Shown here one piece after another: positions 50,001 to 61,740 of a stretch of 64,000 nucleotides of DNA (position 1 is the stretch's first letter; the number at the start of each line of letters is the position of its first letter). The stretch spans positions 519,762 to 583,761 of the forward strand of contig JABSSW010000029.1 in assembly GCA_018902385.1 (NCBI GenBank), written 5' to 3'. The stretch comes from Physcia stellaris. Lineage: Eukaryota > Ascomycota > Lecanoromycetes > Caliciales > Physciaceae. Below the pieces are notes generated by a model, which searched no databases, was not told where the DNA came from, and worked only from the letters and a program-made list of their open reading frames with translations. The translations under genes and the position numbers were made by a program.

Positions 50001-53000
50001 AAAAACGCGTTAATTTTTTTCGATCAAATCATTTCATTTTCAATTTCACGTGAAAATTAAAACGACACAAACAATCGATACAAAAATCATGTTGATCAAT
50101 ACAACGTTAACATCAACATTCACATCGATTTTTTCACAAATTCATTACAAATTGTTTAGAATTATTTTCAAACGTTTAATCGATTAATAAACATGAATGA
50201 TGTAAAAAAAAAAAAAAAAATTCATTTTTGTTTTTGTTTGATGTAAAACATAAATACATCATGTATCGATAATATTTGTCATTCGATCGTCATCAATTTT
50301 CATTTTTGTCATTTTTCGATTCATTAATTTTTGAAAATTTGTTTTTTTTTTTTTGAATTTTGTTTTGAATTGTTCAAACAAACATTCGCGATTTTTCATT
50401 TTTCATTATTCAATGTTTTTCGAATTTTTTTCATTTCGTCGAATCGACAAAAACAATTATATCATTTGTTTCATCATTCACACATTCGAATTTTCTTTTG
50501 AAATTTTTTTTCGTTTTTTGATTCAATTCGTTTTTCGTTTCGATTTTTTTTGTATTCGAATTTGTTTGAAATGTTTGAACAACGAACATTCGTTTCGATT
50601 TTTGATTTTTATCGCATAATGTGTTATTTTCGAATATTATATCATTACAAAACAAATTTATCGATGTTTTATGTTAAACATTAAATTTGTGATATTGTTT
50701 TTTTTTTCATTTTTTTTTTTTTCAAATTCAGTTTTGTTTTTTTCAAAATTCACGTCATCAAGATTTTTTGCGAAAATGAAATCGATACGAAATTTCGATG
50801 TTTGTATCACGATCGATCAATTTTCGATATCATTGTTTTCAAAATTTCAAAATAATCACAATTTTTTTTTGTTTTATCATGATTTCATTTTCGCATCGAT
50901 TGCATTATTAAATGTTACATCGTCACAATTCGAATTGTTGACAATTTCGATTTTTTTTTTCAACAATGTTTGTGTTTTTGTGCGTTGTCATTTTCGATAT
51001 TTCGTTAATGATCATTTGTGACAATGTGAAATTTTTGAACGATGACGAAAATTTTTGATGATTTGTTTGTCGATTTTTCGCACAACGACGTGTTTTTTGA
51101 TATTTTCGACAAAAACGAACACAACGATGTGTTTTTCAATGACGAAAACGATGACAAATCGATTGAAATTTTTTTCGTGATTGATATCGACAACGTCGTG
51201 ATTATCGATTTGATATTCGATTTTGAACGAATAACGACATTGAATGTTGTCAACACACGTTTGCTAACACAAGTTTTCGACATGTCGACAAAATTAAAAA
51301 ATGTTTTTGATTTGTAATTCACGATCAATTTCGCAATAATTGAAAAATAACAACAATTTGTTCGAATCAACAATCGTTGTCACGTGTCGAAATTGAACAA
51401 TCACAATGTTTGCATGTAAACAAAAATTTGCAAACAATCAACATTTTCGCAACGCGTCAAAATCAACAAATCAAAAAACGTTTATAATCATGCAATCACG
51501 TCACGACATCGATGATGTCGAACAAACATATTTTTTTTCATTTACGATCGATTTCAATGTATATTACATTTTTCAATTATCATTTTATATTCAAATTTCA
51601 AACAACGATTGAATTGATCGATTTTCGAACGAATGTTTTTTTTTCGTTGATGCGATCGTCGACATTATTATCAAATTCAAATTTTCAAATTCGAACAACA
51701 AACGTCAATTTTAATCGTTGTCGATAAAAAATATTTTGTTGTTTTTGTTATCATTTCGCAATTCAAATTAATACAAACAACAATGTTCATATATTCGATT
51801 GAATGATTGCAATCGTTCGAATTTTTATCGTTTTTTTTTTTCAATCATTTTTTCGTCATACGTATATATTTTTGACGATGATTTTTCGAATCTTGACATT
51901 TTCATCGATAAATTTCAATTTTGTTCAATTTTGTTTTCAAATTTTTTTCAAAAATAACAATTCAATTTCACAAAAACAATCACGCTTGATGTATCATGTT
52001 TTTGTGCAAAAATTCGTTTGTTTTTTTTTTTTTTCGACAAATGTTACATCAAACACACGAATAAATTTGTTTGTCGATCAAAATCAAATATATTTCGATA
52101 TTCGTCATTTCGATTCAATCGCGATTTTTTCGTTTTTACAATCTTTGTTCAAATCAAATTTCAATTTTGTTTTCAAACAATTCGTTTTCAATTTTATCAT
52201 TTCAATCATCGTCACGATAAACAAACAATTTATTTTCATTATATTTATCACAATCAATTAATCACACGCGAAATACAGAATTTCTTATTCAATCAATGTT
52301 CATCGAAATTTTATTTTATTTGCGATTCGACAATTATTATCATCATCGAAACATTCGACAAGCATTTTTTCATTTCATTTTTATTTTTGAAAATTCGAAA
52401 TTCAAATCATGCAATTCATTTATTTTTTGTATTTTTCAATCGACATGTTCAGAAAACAAATTTCATTTTTTTTGTCAATGTTATTTTCAATAACGTTTTA
52501 TTCGATTTGATTTCAATATCAAACAAATTTCAATTCGACATCGCAATAAATCGCACAAATTTTCGAACACGCGTACATCGTCTGAAAAAGTTTGAACGAA
52601 ATTTGACGAAACAAATCATGAAAAATCAACAATTATTCAATTTTAATACGCAATTCGTCAACAAACATCAACAACAATGACGAAAAAAATTGTATCAAAA
52701 ACAAAAACAACGTCGATCGAAAATCAAACGACGAGCAAATATTCGATTGACGAATCAATTCATTCGATTTTTCATTCAAGATTTCGAAATCGAATAATTC
52801 AAACAGAAACGAAATTCTGTTCGATTTCATTCATCAGTATTTCACAAATCGATGTCATGAAAAACAATTTCGAGCAAAAAAATCGTCGTTCGAATTGTCA
52901 TGTTTGTTTTTATATATCAATCGATTCACGAAACATGCGATCGATGATTGCATCATCGAAATTTGATTTTATTTTTACAACATCGTTCATATTTGTTCTG

Positions 53001-53520
53001 TATTTATTCGAATGACGATCGTTGTTTAAAAAATCATCATGTGATTGAATTATAAATATCAAATTTTCATCACGATTGTCAAGAAATTGTCAAATTTATC
53101 GATATCGATAAACGAAAATCGTCGTAACAGAAAACGATTTCAAATCGACGATGTCAAAAATTTTCGAACATTGTTTTTCATGTTTATGTGCACGTTTTTT
53201 GTAAATCAACGCTCGTGCGAAAAATCATTTAAAAACTGACAATTTTCGCAAAGTTAGATTTTCGTGTCATTCAATATATGAAAGTCGAAAAATCGCGATT
53301 GATTTTATTGTATCACGTCGATTCGTTCAATATCGATTATTGTCAAAGTATTTGCAAAACACGATCACACATATGACAAACATGAAATTCGTAATTCAAT
53401 CAAATCGAAACATCGAAAGTTCGAATATCGATAATTATGTTTTATTCAATCAATTTTATCGATTTGAATCACATGTTTTGATCGACGATAAAATCAATGT
53501 CACGACAATGAATTATCATA
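44061..53520. other. AT-rich mutated DNA with plus-strand-biased open frames, unidentified
   Basis: Longer readable frames lie on the plus strand: 44,472-45,017, 45,955-46,215, 51,042-51,317 and 52,018-52,680. The piece at 45,955-46,390 keeps a mixed, protein-like composition (HDFKFCYCSFFFNKITQNAR; a TGA-interrupted continuation with HVRNIVKMKNEIQTN). I do not recognise the family. They are not intact genes. Confidence 0.5.
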
Positions 53521-53924
53521 CAATCAAAATTGTTTTCAAGACAAATAAGCAAATTTCATAAACAAATCGTTGCGATCATTATTTTGTTTTTTGAATCATA
53601 TTTAATATCGAATTTCAAATTTTTACAGAATCATTTGTTCAATTTATTCATTTCGGCGCGTAAGAACACGTCAAACACGACAATCGTCAATCAAACAAAT
53701 CAAAAATCACGACAAAATAATGCAATCAAAATCGTTTTCAAAACAAATGAACAAATTTCACAAGCAATTCATCGCGATTATCATTTTGTTTTTTTGAATC
53801 GTATTTAATATCGAGATTTCAAATTTTTACAAAACGACATGTTCAATTTATTCATTTCGATTCGTACGAACACGTCAAACACGACAATCGTCAATCAAAC
53901 AAATCAAAAATCACGACAGAATAA
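53521..53924. repeat. 202-bp tandem duplication
   Basis: CAATCAAAAT(T/C)GTTTTCAA starts at 53,521 and again at 53,723. Both copies end in AACACGTCAAACACGACAAT and a CAAATCAAAAATCACGACA box. Confidence 0.9.
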
Positions 53925-56900
53925 CGTTTTGAAACATTTTTTCGCATTTATTTCTATATCAAACGATGTCACGAATGACGCGTAAAAAACAATCGAACAT
54001 GACAATTCAAAAATGAAATTGAAAATATCGACATGTTCGATAACGAAAACAGTCAATCGAACAATTTTTTCGCGTATTTCGATATCGTGAATGAAAAACA
54101 AACGATTGATCATGATACATTTTCAAATTTCGATGATTTTGATAACATCGATCAGATTTGAAATGATGACTATGTGAACAACGATAACGAAAAAGCAAAA
54201 AAATTTGAAATTGAATTGTTCGAAAAAATTCATCATTGAATCAAAACATTCGAAAATGTCAAAAAATTAATATGATCACGTTATCAAATCGAATAATAAT
54301 TAAAAAATTCGAAATCAACATCGATATCGAATTGCATTTGATCATGTTTATTCGAAAAATTCAATTCATTTACGAAACAATATCGTCGATTACAAACAAA
54401 TCAATTAACATGAACGTCGCGAAACACAATTTTCGAATTCAATTCAAAATTTTCAAAACGTCGATTGTTGAATTTGCAATTTTGTTTGTTGTCGAACACG
54501 ACAATTTATCAAATTTGTTCGTTCGAAACATGTATGTTCGTGTCATTTCAATCATGATTTTTATGTTAAAAACAGCATTGCGATGTCGAATCGAACGATA
54601 TTTCGCGTCAAATGATTTTGACATTTTGAAAAAAATGATCAAAATTCAAAAATTGATTTTTCGATTTGACGTTCAAATTCGCAATTGAAACACGATTTCA
54701 TTTTTCAAACGTTTCGTCAAAAAAAAATTCAATTCAGCATTCGATATTTCAAAAACAATCACTTCGAACGAAAATTGAAATTTCGACGAATGAAAAATCG
54801 AAAAATGTTGATTTTTCGACAATTTGCACGAAATCATGAAAGATTGAAAAAACAACGAAAACAAAAAACGCGAAAACGCGAATTTAAAATTGTCGTTCGA
54901 AAACAAAAAAAATTACAAATTTTACAAAAATCGAAACAAAAAAGCGATCGACGAAAAAAGACAAAAAAACAACGACAACGACAAATTTTTCGATCGATAA
55001 CAATGAAAAATGAAAAACAAACACGACAAAATTTGTTGTTTTGCAACAAATTTTTTTCGTACGAACGTAATCGATTTTAAATTTCAATTTTATAAACAAA
55101 AATTTTGTCAATCGAAAGTTGCGAGAAAAAAACGTCATTATCGAATTTTTTACAATTTGATAAAAATTTCATTTTTTTAATTTTCATATATCAATTTTGT
55201 CGAATTTGTGATCGAAACATGTACAAAATCATGTGACGTATCGTTGATATGTTTTCATTCATATTTTAAATTCACGAAATTGTTCATATAACAAACTGTT
55301 TCGATCAATCAAAAAAAATCGTGAAATCGATTATAAACGATGCATCGATTATTTTGCGTGAAAAATATCATTGATCAATGTTTGAAATCGTTTTTTGATT
55401 TTCAAAATTATTTGAACAAATTATTGTCGATCAATTCAAAATTGAACGATCGATTTTTTATATATTTTTATTTGAATCGTTTCAAAAACATAAAAACACA
55501 ATACATGAATTTCGTCTGTTTATTCATATCATTTTTATCGCATCGAATTTCAACATTGTTCAAAATTTCATGTTCGATCAATTGAATTCGTTTTCACATT
55601 TAATTTTTTTTGATTTCACATCGTCGTTTTTCAAATTTATGTCGTGTTTACAAGATTTTTATCAAAAACAAATTTTCATTATCGATATTCGTATTTGTTT
55701 AATCAAATTTTTTTTTGTTGTTTGTTTTTTTTGTTTTTAATTCAAAGTTTTTTTTTGTTGATTGTTTTTTTTTCATCAAATTTATTGAAAAATTTGATAA
55801 AAAAAATGTCAAAATTGATTTTTGTTTTTTGTAATATGAAATGTCAATAATTAAATCGAATATTATTCGATATTTTATTCACATTTTTTTTTTGTTCGAG
55901 ATTGATTTCATAATCATCGTTTGTTTTTTCGCATTTTTTTTCGAATTCATTTGTATTTTTTCACAATTTCACATGTTCGAAATTTTTTGTGTGACAAATG
56001 TTAATATCGAATTTCGATTTTTAAATTATAAATCGTTATTTAATTATTTCATTATCGTAAAAAATTCATGATATTCATTTTTTCAATCGATTTTTTCGTT
56101 GTATCGTTTTTTTATCACATGAAAAATCAAAAATCGCATTTTTTTCATCAAACAAATCGTTGTGAATTTTTTTTTTTTTTGATATTTTTTCAATCATGAT
56201 TTCTTGATTGTTTTTAACATTTCGTCGATCATAACATATCGATATTCGAGATTTTTCGACAAATTTCAACATTCACGATGACGTGTTTATCGATATCGTG
56301 TTCAGCGATGTGTTTTTCGAAATCGTCACGAATAAAATGCACGACGACGTGTTCATGAACAATGTATTTATCGACGTGCTGATTGATATTTGATTTAAAT
56401 TCGATATTGATTCAAACGCGATCGTCGAATTTTCGTCGAAATTTGAACGTGTATCGATATTGAATTTCGACAATGAAAATTATTATCACAAAAGTTTGAC
56501 GACATGCTTCAAAACAATCACAAAATAATTTTTAATTTCAAATCGCAACACGTCGTAAATGCTGTAAAATTTCGCGACAAATCATGTTCAAAAGCATCGA
56601 TTGTAATATGCAAAAATCAATCATTATCGAATTTTAAAATCAATCATGATTTGCAAGTTGTAACGTTTTCGCAACGCGCAAAGTATATCGTTTATAGCAC
56701 ATTGTATCAACATATTTATCGAACGTTATCAAACGAAATCGCATGCAACAAATTGCATGTCACGAATTTCATGCAATTTTTTTGAAACAACGCGAACGAT
56801 TGAAATTTCGTGAATTTTATGATTGCAAATTGCATGCAACGAATCGCATGCAACGCATCGTTTGCGACGAATTGTTTATGATTCATTCAATCGATTATCG

Positions 56901-59900
56901 AACGATATCGTCGTCAATTTTCAACATTATAATTAAACAAACAATTTGTTTAAAATTAATGAATCGTATCGAGAACGTCAATCATTTTTTCACGTTTTTT
57001 TTTACACAATTTTCACAGCGTTTTGATTCAACGATCAAATTATCGTTGATTTTGAAAATTTCACATTTTTTCGAATTGATATGTAAATTTTGATTTGTTT
57101 TGTTGTAATTTTTCGTGAATTTACGCATCATTTCGCAAAATATCATCGTTTTTTGATTATGATCATTGCAAATTGATATGTTCGAAATCAATCAACATTT
57201 GTTTTGCAAACGTTACAATATCGTGTCGATCGATTCGTTAAAATTTTTTTTCAAATATTTTTTTTTTTCGATTTTCGATTTGACATGTTTGATTCGATAT
57301 TATTTATTCGTTTTCAAATTTTTCGTCAAATTCGTCGTGCATATCAAAAAAGAAAATTTTTCAAATTTTCGACAAAAAAAATTCGCATCATAAAACGTAA
57401 TGCAATATTGAACGTTCGAATCGAACGTTTTCAAAAAAAAAACGTCGTCAAAAAATCAATCGATTGAAAAAAAGTTCGTTTGAAACAAAATCGAATCACA
57501 CGATTTCAAATTCGCAACGCGTTTTCTGTTTTCGTTTTTTTTGTCTTTTTATCGAATCAAATTTCATTAAACGATTTCTTGATTTCGATCAGAAAATTCA
57601 TTCATTTTGTCGATATTTCAACAATGTTTTGTGTTGTTGTCGAGTCAGAATTTGCATTTTCGATCGTATCAAAATCGATCAATCACGACGAAATTTTCAT
57701 CAAAACAATCAAATTCGAACAAATCTCGACTCAACAGTCGAATTTCATCAAGAATACATCGAATGAAAAATTTTACATGTTTATTCAGAAATTTCGAGAT
57801 TTGTTCGATTGTTGAATCAACAAATTCATTTTATTATTTTTGTTCGATCGCATAATTTCGCGATAATTGTTTGATGTTGTAAAATCGCTATTTTTTAACG
57901 CGAAAACAAAAATATTCAATTGTTCATGTCGTTCAATTCTTTTTGCAAATCACGTTGAAAAAATTCGATTCGAAATTCGTTTGATTTTAGATTTGTTTCA
58001 AATTTAACATGATTTGAAATTTCATGCATCATGAACGAATTTGTTTTGATTAGTTTGATATTTGTCGTATGATTTTCAATCGTCGTTTTTATCATTTCGT
58101 TAATCGAACGATCAGATCAGATCAAATCGCGAATCATGTAAAAAAAACATTGAAACACGAACGAAATCAAGCAAAAAAAATAATTTTCATCAAAGTTTTT
58201 TCAATTAGCATTCATTTATCACGATAGTTTTAATTCAGTTCGATTTCGTATTTTTTTTTTACAAATCAAATACAAATACAGTTTTTTCACGATCAGTTTT
58301 TTGTTGCATAACATTTTTTTGTTGTCAATTTTCGAAATTTTTTTGTTTTCATAAATTCGTTTCGACGTGTTCAACACACAACAACATGAACGAATTCGAT
58401 AATAATCATATTCGTTAATATTGTTCGATGTTAATAAAATTTCGACATCAAACGAAAATTCAAAAGTTATTTTTGCGATTGCAAATTTTTTTGTTCGTTT
58501 TATACATTTTCAATCAACAAAAATCGATTATCAATTTTTTTTTCGACGAATCGAAAATCAAAATAAACGATTCGTGTTTGTTCATGAATTACATTTTTCG
58601 ATTGATCACGATTGTATCATAAAATTATTTCATGTCGTGATTTTAATTATACAATTGAATCAATTATTAATTCGATCATCGTCGTTGTTTTTTCAAAAAA
58701 TTTTTTCATTTATCGTATTTTTCAACGATCGTCAATCGCACAATTTTTTTTTTCACAAAAAATCAATCATTTTTCGATCGTTCATATGTCGCAATTCACG
58801 ATTTTCGAAAACAATTTTGATGTCGTATTTTCGATTTGTTTCGATTCATTCAATATCACATTCAATATTTTAATCGTTCAAAACAAATTACGTCGTTTAT
58901 CGATTTCGAATTCACGTTAATTCAAACAACATTTTCGAACAACGATCACGTCATTTTTTCGTTTGTCGTTTTTGTTTTACGTTCAGATCGTTTTTCGTTC
59001 AACGACACGTCATTCAGCGAGTTCGAAATCGATTTTGATCACAAAAATCAATTTTGTCGTCGTCGATCGTGAACGAAAAAAATGAAAAAATGAAAATTTG
59101 AAATAAAAAAAATCAAAAAACAAAATCACATTATACATCGCGACAAACGATGTCGTTATTGAATCATCGTCAATTTCGATATTTGAATATCGATTTTGAA
59201 AATTTCATGTTTGCAAAAACACAAGTCGAACATTTTGTTGAATCAATCACGAAAAAAACAAAACAATGTAAAGAAAATTCATCGTTTGTTTGATTAGAAA
59301 TTTTTTCGTTTGCAATTATTTTCGACTGTTTGATGTTTTCATTTTGTATCATTTTATTCGCGAAATTGACATCAAAATCGATCGTGACGAATTCGAAAAT
59401 CAATTTTTTTCAATTAGTTTAATTTGTTTATCATGTCGAATTGAATTTGTCATTTCGTTATTATCAAGACATTTCGATCAAACATCGATTTTTTCGATAA
59501 TTCGCATCGTTTTTGCATTAATTTTTATTTTAATTTTCAATTTCGTTTTTTTGATTTATTTGCGTATGCGTTGATGAGTTTGAACGACAAAAATTCAATC
59601 ATTCGCATTTGATGTGTTATCGTGATTTTTTCTCGATCAATTTCGCATTTTTTGTTCACAATGATCACGAAAAATTCAATTAAAATATGAAAATTCATCA
59701 TTTTCATTTCATGTCATTTATCGATTGACGATTTCATTCGATTTCATTTTGTTAAATTTGTTCATTCGACATTCAAAGTTTTTTTGATTCGAATCATTTT
59801 TGTTCTTTTCGTTTTTGATAATTTTTTGATTTGACATGTTCATTAACATTTTTTCTTGTGCGCATTTAATTTTGTTACATCGTTTGATGAAAAAGTTTCA

Positions 59901-60959
59901 ACGATTCGAAACGCGATATTTGTTTGTTTAATTGAAAATCGTTTTGTATATTTTGATCGAATTTATTGCAAATAAAATCGACAAAATAATCGATGTAAAT
60001 TGAAACGCGAAATTGAACGATTTGTTCATTTCATCGAAATTTTTTTTTTTTTTGAATTAATCGAACATTTCAAAATTGATGACGATTTCGCGATTAATTT
60101 TTGAATTGTTTTTTTTATTGATTTTGTTTTTTTTGTCGTTCGATCAAAAATTTGTGTTAATCATTATTTCATTTCGAAACGAATCATAACAAAAAATCGA
60201 TTTTTATCAAAAATTTCATTTTTAATCGAATTCAAATAATTCATTTCATTAAATCGAATCAAAAAAAAAACATCGCGATGTTATCAAATTCAATCGATGC
60301 ATTTTCATCACGCGATCAAATTATAATGAAAATAAATGATAAAAAATTCGATTCGAAAAACATGTATCGTGATATTGTACATTCGAATTTTTATTGATCG
60401 ATTTCAATGATCGCGACACGTTTCGTTTTTGCAAGTTTGATTCATTCGTTTTCAATTTTTTTGACATTTTCAATATCGTTAAAAATCAACTAAAAAATCG
60501 TCGAGACGATCGAATAACAACATCGATTTCAAAAAACAATCGTTTCTTGATCGTTTTAACACAATCAAAACGAAATTAAAAATTTTCAAAACAGACATTG
60601 TCAAATTCAAAAAAAATTTCAAAATCAAAAACGATAAAAAAAAAATCAAATCGAATCATTTTCGAAAACGACAAACATTTTGATTTTTCGCAAACGTCGT
60701 TTTTCGCGATCGTCGTTATTTTCATCGATTTTCGACATTTGTTAAAAATGAAATTCGAAATTATCGATTTTGTTTCACGATGATTGTCGATGTGCATTCG
60801 TCTCGTTCGTTTTTCATTGACGTTGTTTCGTTTATATGTCAAAAATTTATCGTTATTGTTTTTTTTGTTTTTGATTTCGATGAACACAAATATTTCACAA
60901 ATCAATTGTTTTTTTTTCATTTTTTGCAGTTTTCAAAACAGATTCAAATTTCATGAATT
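53925..60959. other. AT-rich mutated DNA, unidentified relics
   Basis: Plus-strand frames at 54,236-54,688, 54,685-55,080 (strongly Lys/Arg-rich), 57,480-57,815 and 58,421-58,873 have no recognisable motif. Part of 56,250-56,500 resembles 51,080-51,310 in both DNA words and reading (HDDVF versus HNDVFF; FERVSILN versus FERITTLN), suggesting two copies of one unknown repeat family. Confidence 0.45.
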
Positions 60960-61740
60960 TTCTGTTTTTTTTTTGTTTTTTTTGAACATGTTTCGCACGA
61001 ATATTTTACACGATCATCGTTTTTTTTTATTTCGTCGAATCGCATTTTCGACAAAGTTTTAAATCGATTTTTTGCGTTTTTTTCGCGAGTTTCGACTACA
61101 TCGTACACACATTTTGCACGTATTTATCGTTTTTTTCGCATTTTTGAATCAATGTTCACGTAATCAATGCTCACGTTAACAATCGTGTGAATTTATCGTT
61201 TTTTTTTTTTTCGTTTTTAGATTCATTCGACACACAGATTTCATTTGTTTAAAATTTTTTTTTGATTTTTTTCACAAATTTGTCATTCAATCATTCATGC
61301 GTTTGTCGCGTTTTTGTCATTTTTTCGAATTTTAATTTTCATCAATATTTTAGAATTTTTTCATTTTTTTTTCGTTTTTTTTAATTATATTTTTCACACA
61401 ATCATGTCATGCGTTTATCGTTTTTTTTTTGTTTTTTCGAATTATATTTTTCGCACATTTTTCAAAATTCATCGTTTTTTTATTTTGAAATGTTTCATTC
61501 ATATCGCATTCGAATATTTTTCACGCATACAATTTGAATTTTTTTATTTTTTTTTTTGATTTTTTGATGATATTTCACGCAAATATTCGACACGTTTATC
61601 GAATTTTCATCGTTTTCGTTCATTATTTTTCACAGAAATATTTCACACATTTATCGTGTTTTTTTCATTTTTTTGCATTTTTCGTCACGCAAATCTTTCA
61701 CAATTTTATCGTTTTTGATTATTTTTTTTGATTTTCACAT
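60960..61740. repeat. T-rich minisatellite-like array, period about 57-60 bp
   Basis: The plus strand repeats a T-run, a TTTATCGTTTTT box and a TTTCAC(A/G)CA box. The boxes recur near 61,123, 61,192, 61,413, 61,471, 61,593, 61,650 and 61,707, many at 55-60 nt steps. One strand is almost purely pyrimidine-rich. Confidence 0.65.

Noticed and set aside
52018-52680. A 220-residue plus-strand gene
   Set aside because: It is rich in Phe, Asn and Ile as expected from AT-rich DNA poor in stops, has no motif and overlaps other equally long frames.
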